From Pachyseris speciosa (Eukaryota > Cnidaria > Anthozoa > Scleractinia > Pachyseridae), in contig JAEMWC010001425.1 in assembly GCA_016490735.1 (NCBI GenBank), forward strand, positions 28,501 through 92,500: a stretch of DNA of 64,000 bases. Direction: 5' to 3'. Below are positions 1 through 11,749 of the stretch, piece after piece. Numbering within the stretch: the first letter of the stretch is position 1; each line of letters begins with the position of its first letter. A program made the position numbers and the translations under genes. The notes beneath the pieces were generated by a model. The model saw nothing but the letters and a program-made list of their open reading frames with translations. It did not search any database and had not been told where the DNA came from.

Positions 1-1410
1 CAGACTTGGAAAGATACTTGAAGAAACCGAATTGCTTGTGCTAAGGGACGTCGACACACTGGGCGAGAGACTTGTAGAACCCGAAATACTTGGGCTGAGG
101 GACGTCGATAGACTTGGAGAGATACTCGGAGAAACCGAACTGCTTGTTCTATAGGACGACGACTGACTTGGAGAGATACTTGAAGAACTCGAACTGCTGG
201 TGCTATGGGACGTCGACAGGCTTGAAGAGATACTTGTAGAAACTGAACTGCTTGGGCTGAGGGACGTCGACACACTTGGCGAGAGACTTGTAGAACCCGA
301 AATACTTGGGCTGAGGGACGTCGATAGACTTGGGGAGATACTTGCAGAAACTGAATTGCTTATACTGGGGACATCGACAGACTTGGAAAGATAATTGAAG
401 AAACCGAATTGCTTGTACTAAGGAACGTCGACACACTTGGCGAGAGACTTGTAGAACCCGAAATACTTGGGCTGAGGGACGTCGATAGATTTGGGAGAAC
501 CTTGCAGAAACTGAATTGCTTATACTTGGGGACATCGACAGACTTGGAAAGATACTTGAAGAAACCGAATTGCTTTTGCTAAGGGACGTCGACACACTTG
601 GCGAGAGACTTGTAGGAACTGAACTGCTTGGGCTGAGGGACGTCGACAGACTTGGGGAGATACTTGCAGAAACTGAATTGCTTATACTGGGGGACATCGA
701 CAGACTTGGAGAGATACTTGAAGAAACCGAATTGCTTGTGCTAAGGGACGTCGACGCACTTGGCGAGAGACTTGTAGAACCCGAAATACTTGGGCTGAGG
801 GACGTCGATAGACTTGGAGAGATACTCGGAGAAACCGAACTGCTTGTGCTATGGGCCGTCGACAAACTTGGGGAGATACTTGACGAAGCCCAACTGCTTG
901 TGCTTAGGGTCCTTGACAGACTTGGAGAGATACTTGAAGAAACTGAATTGCTTTTGCTGAGGGACGTCGACAGACTTGGCGAAATAATTGTAGAAACTGA
1001 AATGCTTGTGCTGTGGAACTTGGACAGACTTGGAGAGATACTTGTGGAAACCGAAATGCTTGTCCTCAGGGACATTGAGAGACTTGGGGAGATATTTGAA
1101 GAATCCGAACTGCTTGTGCTGGGGGTCGTCGACAAACCCGGAGAGATACTTGTAGAAACCGATTGCTTCTACTGAGAGATGTCGAAAAACTCGGAGAGAT
1201 ACTTGTAGAAACCGAATTGCTTGTGCGAAGGGATGTCGGCAGACTTGGAGAGATACTTGAAGAACCCGAACCGCTGGTGCTAAGGGACGTCGACAGATGT
1301 GAAGAGATACTTGTGGAAACCGAACTGCTTGCGCTGAAGGACGTCGACAGACGTGTAGAGATTCTTGTATAAACCGAACTGCTTCTGCTGAGAGAAGTTG
1401 ACAAACTTGC
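1..1410. repeat. 54-bp tandem repeat array
   Basis: About 26 copies of a 54-bp unit, recognisable by GGACGTCGAcagacttgg followed by gatacttg(a/t)agaaac. The period is a multiple of three and encodes 18 residues on the minus strand. Copies differ by substitutions and by a few 1-bp deletions. The array continues past the left edge and grades into less regular repeats after about 1410. Confidence 0.9.
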
Positions 1411-3350
1411 AGAGACACTTGTCGACATTGAACTGCTTCTGCTAAGAGACGGCGACAGGCTTGAAGACATACTTTTAGACAATGAACTTTCTCTGCTGAC
1501 AAATGTTGAGGAACGTGGAGACGTACTTGCAGTATCTGAACTTCGTGTGCTAGGACATACGCATGTTGAAAGTAGGGTAATGCTAATAGGGGATTTCGGG
1601 AAACTTGAAGAGGCTGAAACGCTGTCACCGAGATCCATTAAGTCACTTGAAGACACAGTTGGGATTTCTAAAATACTTTTGCTTAAGGATGCTGAGGCAC
1701 TTGCAGAGGCTCTTGTACTACTGATAGGCAACGAGATACTAGGAACAACATAGGTAGAAAAAAAAGCATTTCTGGTGGAAGACGACGCGGCATTTGGAGA
1801 AGCAGTTCCAGAAACTAAAACGCTTTCGCTTAGAGATGTTGAGTCACCTTGGGACATATTTGGGAAACCTGTAGCTGTGGCGCTAACGGAAGCTGAGACA
1901 CTTATAGAGAGACTTGTGTTGATGCTAAGGGACAACGGGGTACTGGGGCATAAGCAGGTGAAACGTGGCTCACTGGTTCGAGAAGCATCTGTGAAAACTG
2001 AAACACTGAAACTGGGGAACATAAAGTCACTTGGAGACCTACTTAGGGAAGCTGAAGAACTTGCTTGAAATGACGTTGTAATACTTGCAGGGGAGAATTT
2101 TGTGCTGCTACTGAGTGACAACGAGATACTGGGACATAAGCACGTGAAACGTGGCTCACTGGTAACAGGAGATGGCAAGACGCCTGGAGAAGCAGTTGTG
2201 AATGAATTTGAAGCGCTTGTCCTGAAGGACGGTGGGTGGCTTGGAGACACACTTTGAGAAACTGAAGTAGTTACGCTAAACGATGGTGAGGCACTTGCGG
2301 AGGCACTTAAGCTGTTGCTCATGCTGCTGGAGAACAACGAGATACTGGGACATACACAAGTTGATGGTAACACACTGGTAATAGGAACAACTGAAACACT
2401 TACACCGAGAGACGATGAGTAACTTGAGGACACATTTGGGGAAACTGAAGTACTTGCGCTAAGAGAAGCTGAGACACTTGCAGAATAAATTATGATGCTG
2501 GTAAGGGATAGTGAAGGTCTAGGACATACACACGTTGTAAGTGCCACATTACCAACAGAAGATGCCAAGACACTTGGGAAGAGTGAAGTAGTTGCGTTAA
2601 GTGACGTTGAGGCACTTGCAGAAGAACTGATGCTGCTGCTACTGGAGAACAATGAGATACTAGGACATACACAGGTTGAAGGCAACGCACTGGTAATAGG
2701 AAACGTAGATACACTTGGAGAACCAGCTGTGGCAACTGAAACACTGGCGCCGAGAGAAGATGAGTAACCTGAGGACACACTTGGAGGTCCTGAGGAACTT
2801 GCGCTAAGAGAAGCTGAAACACTTGCAGAATTAATTATGCTGCTGGTAAGGGATAGTGAAGTAACAGGACATACACACGCTGTAAGTGCCACATTAACAA
2901 TAGAAGATGTCGAGACACTTGGAGAGAAAGTTGAGAAAACAGAAGCGCGTGTACTAAGCAACGTGGAGTCATTTGTGGAATATGAAGTACTCGTTGTAAG
3001 GGATGTTGTAACAATTGCAGAGGAACCCGTGCCGGTGGTGAAGGACAACGTGATATTTGGACAGACACATGTTGAAATTGCTTCAATAAAAGATGAAGTG
3101 ACAATTGAAGAAATAGTTGTGGACACCGAAGGGCTCGTACTGAAGGACGTTGAAATACTTGATGACACACTTGTGGAGAATGACGAGCTGGTGCTCGGAA
3201 CAGTGGAAATATCTGCAGATACGCTTGTAGAAACTGGACTGCTTGTGTTATAAGAGGTTGGGATACTTGAAGAGACACTTTCAGAAACTGAAAGGCTGAT
3301 GGAAGGAGAGACACTCTCAGTGGCACTGCTCTGGCTGACGGCTGGATAAA
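1..3350 (-). CDS. Ser/Thr-rich mucin-like exon, partial, frame broken
   Basis: On the minus strand one reading frame is open from about 3350 to about 1160 (over 700 codons) and is dominated by Ser and Thr. It begins after a good acceptor (TATATTTCCAG at about 3351-3361) in phase 1, so it looks like an internal exon running off the left edge. The N-terminal half (about 3170 to 1540) is a loose repeat of about 60 residues containing a (T/A)C(V/L)CP motif followed by S-x-S-L-S; eight motifs keep both cysteines and one has lost them. The C-terminal half is a regular 18-residue repeat of the type S-I-S-P-S-L-S-T-S. Such tracts are usually heavily O-glycosylated extracellular spacers; that role is inferred. 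Single-base deletions near 1160, 490 and 366 break the frame, from decay or from assembly error in repeats. The Ser/Thr-rich exon at 41817-42359 is of similar composition. Which gene this belongs to is not visible. Confidence 0.6.
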
Positions 3351-3611
3351 CTGGAAATATAATATTCTAGTTTAGTAAATAAACTATGATCCAAAGTTTT
3401 GGTCCAAATACAAAGATGGTTATTAAAACACATTTTCAATGTTTGTACGGAAAGGGTTTCATTTGGCCTGCGGCAATAGAGTAAGTTTTAGAAAACTATT
3501 AAAACGGGTGAAAGGTCTCTTTCTACCCTTTGAAATATGCTTGACTTGACTATAATCTTCCCAGAGTTCCCTCTGCAAGTTGAGCCGGACGGCTAGCGGG
3601 TTACCAAGGTT

Positions 3612-3920
3612 TCATGGATACAGTCCCGGTCCCTTAAACAAGTATTGATTAATGCCTTCTCCTGCTGGAGTGAACTTCCGTTTTTCATAATAAAGAGTCA
3701 TTTCTTTTGGGTCATTAGCGGTCTGACACGTGCTGATTAGCTTCCATTTTATATTTAAAAGCTGGTTCCTAAAATCGAACTCTAGTATATAAGAGATAGA
3801 GACTTCTCCACACGTCACGTAATAGACTTTTTGAGTGACACCATTAAACACGGGAAAAACAAATATAGCTATCAAAATTAAAGAAGTAATATTACCATGC
3901 ATTACTTGTCGTTGAAACAT
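3612..3920 (-). CDS. Small ORF with signal-peptide-like N terminus
   Basis: A 102-codon minus-strand ORF with ATG codons at 3920 and 3902. From the second ATG the N terminus reads as a classic signal peptide: a short polar start, then a hydrophobic run (LILIAIFVFPVF) and a small-residue region. The rest is a mixed, non-repetitive sequence of about 75 residues with two cysteines, not recognised. It lies 260 bp upstream, on the same strand, of the Ser/Thr-rich exon, so it could be a first exon of that gene. However, no strong donor precedes its stop codon in the phase the downstream exon needs, so it may be a separate small secreted protein or a chance ORF. Confidence 0.3.
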   Translation of the reverse strand: MFQRQVMHGNITSLILIAIFVFPVFNGVTQKVYYVTCGEVSISYILEFDFRNQLLNIKWKLISTCQTANDPKEMTLYYEKRKFTPAGEGINQYLFKGPGLYP

Positions 3921-3929
3921 TGCACCTCG

Positions 3930-5120
3930 AGTAGTTACGATGTCTAGACATTATTAGAGGCGAAAATGATTTTGCAGACTCTTCTCATAATTCTAACCAC
4001 CTTGCGAATGATTACCTTATTGAGAAAGGCATCCAATAGCAGTAAAATTGTCACAGGAATGTTGTAATCATATTTATGCAGCTAGCATGACGAACGAGCG
4101 TGTTCTCAGCGAGATTATTAAGAACGTATTTAAATGGTTGGCTTCACTCTGCTGGTCAGTGATTGACAGCTAAAAACCACATGGGGTACTGGAGTACTGT
4201 ATTTGAAAGAAATATGTTAGTCTTGGTTCGTTTAAGATGTTTATAATGCTTTCGTTTTATAGCGCTTTCAGCCAAACTAAACAAAGGAGGATACTTATTT
4301 TCCCCGTCTCATCGGGGCATCCGACCTCTAGTAAATGATTAGTGTGCTTCCAAAAGGAGGTTATAACCACTAAGTATGACCTTTCAAATGAAACTGCCAT
4401 CAGTTTGAATTGCTTCCTGTTTTACTGCCTATCACTGTCCTTTAATATGGCGCTAGAGAAACGACATTTTTTCGGATTTTGCGAAACATGCTTAGCTTCG
4501 ACAGTACTGCTGTCATCTTCACTTGAAAGTAAGTTAAATTTACTATGCTAGTGAACTGAACTGAACTGAAGATTGTGTGACAGTGTGTAGTTACAAGGTA
4601 GGTACAATTGTTGATTGAAATTAAATTGTTCCCATTCAAAATGATAGAATTACTGTAAAAACATATTTTTCAAAATCAAACTGTCGTTTTTCTTAAGTTT
4701 ATAACTATCTATTAGTTCTAAAGAGGTTTTGTGAAATTGTGATTAAAACTGAACACTTGTTAGGACCACGCAATTGAAAGGTATGAACTGAAGCAGAAAC
4801 TTCCTGCAATGCTGTTTGTTTCTCGATACTTCGCAAAACATAAGCTTAGCTTTGAACATGGGTTCCTTATGTGGAGGGGTTGAAAGAGCTATACAACAAC
4901 TATAAAATATTATTCACTTCCATACAGTTCGCTAAATACTTTGTAATTGATAGGACAATCAGTCTATCATGTGAACCAATAAACTCGTTACTTAGTTTGT
5001 TCAGACTATAGGCTGCGCACGAAACGAGGAGCTGCAGACCCAAGTCACTCCTACATTTAGAGAATAAGTTAAACAAAATTTCGCTAAGCAAACTAAAACG
5101 CCAAGCTCTACATGCACTCG
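3930..5120. other. Unassigned AT-rich intergenic sequence
   Basis: No convincing exon, RNA gene or repeat was recognised. A 112-codon minus ORF at 4900-5238 has no recognisable domain and runs into the duplicated block, so it is treated as chance. Confidence 0.5.
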
Positions 5121-5851
5121 ATCTTGTTTCCTTCAATTTATGAGTCAAACTTCGACATGATTTAGAGTCTGGCGCCATGTCCAAATTATTTAAGTTCTCT
5201 TGTTTAAATGGATCTCGTTCGAGCTCAGGTCCCGTCATATCAGTCAGGTTTTATGTTCGGTTTTGTTAAAAAGTACTTGTTTTACCTATATTATTGCATG
5301 GATAGCCAGTTCTTCTCTAACGGACGTTACAATGGCTATTAGATGCCGTTTCAATTGACGTCTTTCTGCATCAATTTGTCCGATATGTTATTCGTAAAGT
5401 TATATATGACTATGTTCTAATCAGTTTAGACAGTGGCGTTAGGCTGACTATTAATAGAGTTAATGTCCTTAATGTAGCATGCATCCGAAAGACGAGTCCG
5501 TTATCAACTAGCGTCAACAACACCGGAGAAGACGGAATGATGTCAGGTTTTGAACTTTATCAAAATACACAGAAGAAAAGAGAACACTTTACCCTGTAAA
5601 ACAGCAGAGAGAAGAAACACAATCCTAACAGCGCGCATCGTGTTGTTATGATCTGATAGTGTCGATAGTGAGCGTAATTGGTGTGGCGTGGTCCTATCCA
5701 GCTTGGAGGCTTTCCGCATTAATGATCAGTTGATTTGATTTATTCAGTTACCGGTTTTTAGCAACAGCAATTAATATTGCAAATTCCATTTTGACCAAGT
5801 CAGTCAGTCAATTCACAAAGAATTATCTATGGCAACAGAGTCTTAGAGTGC

Positions 5852-6279
5852 GGCCGACCGGTTAGCTCAGTGGTAGAGCAACGGAGTACCGTGCGGGAGG
5901 TAGCGGGTTCAAACCCCGGCCGGACTAACACTCAGGGTCTTTAAATAATTGAGGAGAAAGTACTGCCTTTGTAATGACATCTACATACGGTTAGACTTTC
6001 TAGTTTTCTCGGATAAGGACGATAAACCGTAGGCCCCGTCTCACAGCTCTTCATAATTCTCTGATTCTGTAGGACGTAAAAGAACCACTAGGGACGTAAC
6101 AAAACTCTGGCAGTGACCACCCCTAGTGTCTGTCTTAATTTGATATTGATATTACGGGGGCACACATAACTCAACTTCATTAATTGTAAACTGCGTTACA
6201 AGCAGTCATGCAACAGTCGCCCAGCCAGTGTTGTAAAGCGCCTAGAACAGCTAGTGATGTAGGCGCTATATAAATAGAG

Positions 6280-6320
<41 letters not shown>
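5852..6320 (+). repeat. tRNA-derived SINE, full length
   Basis: The head (5852-5926) is tRNA-like, with A box GGTTAGCTCAGTGGTAGAGC and B box GGTTCAAACCC and matching terminal stems (ggccgacc / ggccgga). It is followed by a roughly 330-bp body starting at ACTCAGGGTCTTTAAATAATT and ending in a (TTA)n tail. A second copy with the same head and body lies at 53515-53895, which shows this is a dispersed SINE and not a tRNA gene. Confidence 0.85.
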
Positions 6321-6324
<4 letters not shown>

Positions 6325-6361
6325 GTTATTAATTTTTTTGTTGACATTCTTTTATTACTAC

Positions 6362-6405
<44 letters not shown>
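6281..6405. repeat. (TTA)n microsatellites
   Basis: Two TTA/ATT trinucleotide tracts (about 6281-6325 and 6361-6405) separated by a short non-repetitive spacer. The first is the SINE tail. Confidence 0.9.
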
Positions 6406-6407
<2 letters not shown>

Positions 6408-7290
6408 ATTAAATCATTTTACATGACAGAAAAATGCTAAAAACTTCAGAATGACGCACTTTGCAATTGTTTTCGGACGCTTTGTTTTTCCAAGAAAGGG
6501 ACCTTTCACCCTAAACTAATGCTTCATGACAACTTTGCCGCGGATCGTTAAGACGTTCATAGGCATCACTTATTCCTTTTTCGCAACTTTATCAAGCTTT
6601 GAAATAACAGTGGAATCTTCTAAATTTTTCATCAGTGTTGGCTTGTTCTAATTCACTGCAGTAAGCATGCATTCCCGGCAGCACTCGTTCGTAAGGCACT
6701 GTTATGAGAGTCTGAATGGGGTTAACCGACTAGCGACAAAGGGCGAAAAATATTACTGACTGCCGACGAAACGAGGAAAAAAGTACCGACTAGCGAGAAA
6801 TAAATTCTAATCGACAACCGACATCGTCCGACCTCCGAGATGTTTGTATCCAGAAAGAACAGCATTTTGAAGAAATTATTTCTAGCTCAGGAAATATCCA
6901 GATCTTTTGGTGGGCTCTATTTCACCACACGTAGCCACATTAATTCCAAATTTAGTCAATTCTAAAATTTTCTGTCTTCAAATTACTTTAAAGCCTCTGG
7001 ATCCTCCTTTTCGGGGAGCAGCGGGGCCTCATTTCTAGAGCAGCGGATCGTAATCGAACCGACGAGACGCCTTGCTGTTGTATTTTCATTGCGTGTTGTT
7101 AATTCATGCGGTCGGGTAATGAGTGTGATTATTAAAGTCACTGTGAGTTTTTTTTCCGAAGAGGTGAAGAGGTCTCCATCGAACGCCATCAAAGCCCGGT
7201 TCCGGTGGACAAAGAAACTCATGAAGGAGTATCTGAGCTAAAAAAAACATCTTATGGAGTTTTTACCACTAAAAGAGCCGGCACAGCAAT

Positions 7291-8057
7291 ATGGAATTGG
7301 CGGATTCTCCTAAAGTTATTTCGCCTGGCGAAATCGCCTGCGGGCAAATGCAAAAATTTTGCAATTGTTACGCGGATGGGCAGTTTCAGCTTGAACTTCC
7401 AAATTTAATATCGGATGAAAGCAACAGTGAGCTAAAAGGTAGGTGTGGAACATGTGCAGTGGAGTTTGATGTCCATTATTAAGCTCAAAAATTAACGTGG
7501 TTAAACTTTGGCTCCACGTTTTTTTATTTGCTGTTTTGTAGAGCGGAATTTTTTTCTTTTACGCCGTCCATTTTTCAGGAATGCGAAAATTGAGATGAAA
7601 AATGTCTAACGAATAGATCAAGTAGTGAGCAAAACAGTTTATAACCTTCTTTCTGATTAACTGGTAAATGAACAACATATAGCTTAACATATTAAAGACC
7701 GCGTTTATTTATACACGCCTTTAAATTTATTCGTTTCTGAAAACCAAACGTTCAATCCTCTCTTCGAGGAAGCTACGCACGAGAGATCTCGCTCGACGAG
7801 CAATTGCTGATGCGAACTGTGTAGGTTTTTCAAAAGCCTGCTAACGTGACAACTAAAAACAGACACTATTTAATATTTTAGTATTCATTATCCAAGAGGT
7901 CACAAACTGGATCGGAAAACCCGTAGTGTTGCTGAAGGCGCCGGCTACAACTGATAAAAACAAGCAGAAGTCGATGAACGCCTCTGAGAAGAAAGGTGAC
8001 GAGTCAAAAGTGAGAAGGAAACGGAAATCAGTCACGAGAAGAAGCAAAGGAAGATGA
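7291..8057 (+). CDS. Possible two-exon small basic protein
   Basis: Exon 1 (7291-7438) starts at ATG, encodes 49 residues including a C-x6-C-x-C cluster, and ends at a strong donor (AAAAG/GTAGGTG) in phase 1. Exon 2 (7882-8057) follows an AATATTTTAG acceptor, continues in phase 1 and ends at TGA, giving 107 residues in all. The C terminus is Lys/Arg-rich (VRRKRKS, TRRSKGR), like a nuclear localisation signal. An AATAAA polyadenylation signal lies near 8232. No known domain was recognised. The match of donor, acceptor, phase and downstream signal supports a gene, but both exons are short and it could be a relic of a larger gene. Confidence 0.4.
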
Positions 8058-8338
8058 CAATTTGGCGAAGAGGATAATTATTGAAGGAGGTGACATCGAG
8101 TGAGATGAAAGGCAACAAGGAGACGTTCAAAAGTTTCAAGATTAAAGGGCTGAATTAGCACTTGTATTTCGTTTTCCTGATTTTCAAAGGTCATAAATTT
8201 CACTACTTTTGAAATTCTGCGGTATTCCTTGAATAAACACTACCTTTTTTATACAACGAAAAACGCTCATTTGGTGCATTTGCTATGTAAAGATAGTTTC
8301 TTTTAATTTCCGGCTTAAAACTGTATTATATTTACGTT

Positions 8339-8531
8339 ATTGACCAAACGTGAGGCCAAGAAAGGTAGATGTTGGCCGAGTTCTTTTTTGCTTTTTTTTT
8401 TTTTTTTTTTTTTGTTTTGTTTTTTGTTTTTGTTTTGTTTTGTTTTGTTTTTTTTTTTTGTTGTTGTTTACAAAGTCAATTAAAATGCAAAAAAGAACTC
8501 TGCCAATATCCAGCCATTTTGACCTAACAAG
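8339..8531. mobile_element. MITE-like inverted-repeat element with poly-T core
   Basis: Imperfect terminal inverted repeats of about 50 bp (left contains TTGGCCGAGTTCTTTTTTGC, right contains the reverse complement of TTGGCAGAGTTCTTTTTTGC) flank a T-rich core with TTTTG runs. ORFs in the poly-T tract are low-complexity artefacts. Confidence 0.65.
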
Positions 8532-8539
8532 CCTGTTCA

Positions 8540-9090
8540 TTAAAGGACTTATGATTAAAAAGAGACCCTTTTATTGCGGGACCAACGCGGGAAATCCCTA
8601 GCGGGCAAGATTGACCCATCCTTCCCTTTCGGGTAGCCAATCAGAACACAGCTGGACTTGCTTCATCCCGCCCGATCGCGGATTGAGCCATAGAATAATT
8701 TAAATAGTATGCTCACCTGTTTTATATGACCTAGCAAGGGACAAGATGATTGTTAAATAAGTGCTTCTTTATCCTTCAGGGGCCAAATATCAAAACTACA
8801 ATCCACTGTAGCTAAGTCTGCAGATCCTTCTAGTTAGTATTCCTCGCTATGGGCTCCACTAAGTGGGGCAACTGAGTCGAAAACTAATGGCAATTTAAAA
8901 GAAACTGAGGGATCAGATTTATATGTATTTTTTCATCTCTTAAGGATTTGAATAACAGTGTTGCACTAAGCGAAGTCCTACTGTGCAAATTAAGTGTGGC
9001 ATATGTTCAAAAAGCTACGCTTGTCGTCACACAGACAGCACAGTTAATGCAAAAGTCACCTTCTTCAAAGCGAGTAAGTAATGTTTCGAA
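8540..9090. other. Unassigned intergenic sequence
   Basis: No exon, RNA gene or transposon end was recognised here. Confidence 0.45.
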
Positions 9091-9094
9091 TCAA

Positions 9095-9985
9095 ACGTCG
9101 ACATGATTTAGAGTCTGGCGCCATGTCCAAATTAGTTAAGTTACCTTGTTTAAATAGATCTCTTCTGGTTCATTTCTGAATGAGCCAAATCACGCATTAT
9201 TCGTCATCGCCAGACAGATTTATTCAGTTGAACGTTCCGAGCTCAGATTCTCATCGTATCAGTCAGGTTTTATCAAGAGGAAGAGCTTTGTTTCATTAAT
9301 GCTCGGTTTGGTGAAAAAATTACTTGTTTTCCCTATTATATTATTACGTGGATAGCCAGTTCTTTTCTAGCGGACGTCTCGATGGCTATTAGATGCCGTT
9401 TCAAATGACATCTTTCTGCACCAATTTGTCCGATATATTATCCGTCAAGTTATATATGTCCCTGTTCTAATCAGTTTAGACAGTGGCGTTAGGCTGACTA
9501 CCAATAGACTTAATGTCCTTAATGTATCAATAGACTTAATGTATCTGCTTCAGTTAATGCATCTGTTGTTCCACCTAGTAAAGATGTACATCTAGGAATT
9601 TCTATATGTCTTCATGGCACTGTTTAAAAAGGCGTTCTCTATACCGCAGTCGTCCGAAAGAGTCCGTTATCAACTAGCGTCAACAACACCGGAGAAGACG
9701 GAATGATGTCAGGTTTTGAACTTTATCAAAATACACAGAATAAAAGAGAACACTTTACCCTGTAAAACAGCAGAGAGAAGAAACACAATCCTAACAGCGC
9801 GCATCGTGTTGTTATGATCCGATAGTGTCGATAGTGAGCGTAGTTGGTGTGGCGTGGTCCTATCCAGCTAGGAGGCTTTCCGCATTAATGACCCTGATTT
9901 GATTTATTCAGTTACCGCTTTTTAGCAACAACAATCGTTGAAGACTGCTTCTATTTCAGTCTCAGCAAATGGATGCAAATTCCAT
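9095..9985. repeat. Duplicated block, copy 2, left part
   Basis: Matches 5150-5800 with small insertions. It stops near 9985, and its continuation is found about 4.5 kb away at 14480-14850, so the copy has been split by later insertions. Confidence 0.75.
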
Positions 9986-10275
9986 TTTGATCACGGATCA
10001 CATTTTGATTCTGGGAAACCGAGCTCGATTCATGTCAATCAAGCTCGAGTACCTATTCGAGCTCAGATAGAAATCGCACTCGAAATATCGAGCACGACTA
10101 CTACAAACTCGAGCTCACTCCCAATTCGAGCTAGTTCAACTATCGAGCTCGATAGTGAAAATCCACTCGAGCTCGAGTAGAATCGAGCTCGTATATGTGA
10201 GGATACCTTTTCTTCCGGGGGGAGAGGGGATACATTCGAGCTCGATTAAGACAAATCGAGCTCGAATTGGATGGC
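9985..10275. repeat. Cluster of GAGCTC palindromes
   Basis: At least eleven GAGCTC hexamers occur in about 260 bp, many within a larger CGAGCTCGA palindrome. The first 100 bp (about 9985-10085) recur as a direct repeat at 14501-14590. The 4.4 kb between these direct repeats separates the two halves of duplicated block copy 2. No coding capacity was recognised. Confidence 0.75.
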
Positions 10276-10348
10276 TTAAGGGAAATTGAAAGAATGAGAA
10301 ATAAAATGACAGAGACCGCGGAGGAGGAGGGGCTGGGAGAGGGCCTTT

Positions 10349-10371
10349 ACCCCCCCCCCCCCCCCCCCCCC
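10349..10371. repeat. Homopolymer C tract
   Basis: About 22 consecutive C residues; the length is likely to be unreliable in assembly. Confidence 0.9.
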
Positions 10372-10663
10372 TCCAAAAATGCCCTTTGTCCCAGCCAATC
10401 AGTATTCCGTAATTTTGCCCTCAGTGATTAAAATAAAAACTACATACCTGAACTTGGTAGGAAAAGGTAAATTCTTTTCTTTCTGTTTCCCCGATAGAGG
10501 TCCATGATTTGGGCTCCACTTTGAAGGCCAGTTGCAACCCTCGCCATGGCATGCCCTTTGTCATATGAGACAATTAATTCTAAACTGGTGTAATGAAATA
10601 TCGAGGACACAGTCAGTGCTATAACCAGGCATTTTCCTGTGATATAGGTAGAATTGTGGTTAT

Positions 10664-10792
10664 GTTGTAGTTCAATTTTATCTTTGGTTCAATCTTTTGT
10701 TTTTCTTTTGTTCTTGTGTATGAGAATGTATGATAATGAGTACAAAACAAAGGAAAATAAAAATTGAACCAAGGATAAAGCTGAACCACAAC
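10664..10792. mobile_element. Short foldback MITE
   Basis: Inverted arms of about 35 bp (left includes TTTATCTTTGGTTCAAT, right includes ATTGAACCAAGGATAAA) surround a core of about 60 bp. No coding capacity. Confidence 0.6.
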
Positions 10793-10799
10793 AGTTACT

Positions 10800-11160
10800 G
10801 GGACATAAATTCATAATTCCAGCAAGCACATGGTTTCTGTTAAATACATTATCTAATACCTGCAGTTTTTGTGGGGGTGAATTTTGAAGAGAGATACAAA
10901 AAGCCAGCAAATACTGAAACACGTGAAAGATGTCTTGTTTTGACCAATTTCACTCTAAAACCGGTTATTGTTAATGAACTATCGATATTTCTATACAAGT
11001 GTTTAAGAAAGAAATAAAGTGTTTCCAAACGCACTGTGACCGTATGTGCATGATGTATAATTGTAAGCAATGTATTTTTTAAGGCATCTCTTAAGTTTAC
11101 CGGAATGCATTATTTGGTCTTAAACTCATCCAAAAGGGAAAAGATTTAAATTTCGTTATT
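10800..11160. other. Unassigned intergenic sequence
   Basis: No feature recognised; short ORFs on the minus strand have no domain signature. Confidence 0.4.
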
Positions 11161-11265
11161 GTCGATAAGCGCAAGCACGAGAGCGTTTATTTCACCGTGA
11201 AACGCAAGCCTAAGCGCAAGCACAAGGCGCAAAATCAAGATCTTTTCTTTTCCTTGTGCTTGCGC

Positions 11266-11509
11266 TTAAGGCACGGTAATACGGGCAACAAATTCATGCA
11301 AGTTTCCGCGCAAGATTATTGCGATAGGAGTTTATAGAGCGATGTTGCCCAGGCGCAAAGTAGAGGGCTGTTCTACTTTCCACAAAATGTTTGCGTGACA
11401 AGTTTCTCGTGCGGGTGGTAAAACGGGCGACATCGCTCTTCAACTCGTACCGCAATAATGTTGCACGGAAAGTTACCCGAATTTGTTGCCCGTTTTACTG
11501 CACCTTTAA
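11266..11509. mobile_element. MITE with ACGGGCAACAAATTC inverted ends
   Basis: The left end (ACGGGCAACAAATTC) and right end (GAATTTGTTGCCCGT) are inverted copies of at least 40 bp with further matching inner sequence (gcgatgttgccc / gggcgacatcgc). Both ends lie at TTAA, consistent with a TTA or TAA target. The adjacent 11165-11265 carries inverted CGCAAGCACAAGG motifs. Confidence 0.65.
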
Positions 11510-11744
11510 GCCGCGGCTACACGAGTGACTTTTTGCTCGCGTCGGTCATGCGATTTTTTTAAATTTTGTTGCGTCGCCAGCGCGCGATGCAAATCGCAAG
11601 TGTAGCCACCCTCGCACAGGTGATGCGACAGCTGAAAAAATTGCAAGTAGCGCGCGCATAGCGTGGCTACCCTGGCGCGCTGGCGAAGACAAAATTTGGA
11701 AAAATCACATCACCAGCGCCAACCAAAATTGCTCGTGTAGCCGT
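11510..11744. mobile_element. MITE with CGGCTACACGAG ends
   Basis: Left GCCGCGGCTACACGAG and right CTCGTGTAGCC are inverted. It is abutted by TAA on the left and has internal copies of the terminal motif in both orientations. It belongs to the same family as the element at 13625-13936. Confidence 0.65.
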
Positions 11745-11749
11745 GTAGT

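Larger units (their letters stand above)
5150..6720. repeat. Duplicated block, copy 1
   Basis: Sequence from about 5150 to 5830 and again from 6430 to 6720 closely matches 9095-9980 and 14480-14850. Shared landmarks are ATGATTTAGAGTCTGGCGCC (5157 and 9101) and CAGAATGACGCACTTTGC (6448 and 14630). In this copy the block is interrupted by the SINE at 5852-6320 and by (TTA)n tracts. No coding content was recognised. Confidence 0.75.

Noticed and set aside
5852..5926. tRNA gene
   Set aside because: The A and B boxes are good, but the same head is joined to the same non-tRNA body in another copy at 53,515, which defines a SINE.
8350..8601. ORF of mostly Phe/Leu/Cys or Lys on either strand
   Set aside because: Translation of a poly-T/TTTTG core of a MITE.
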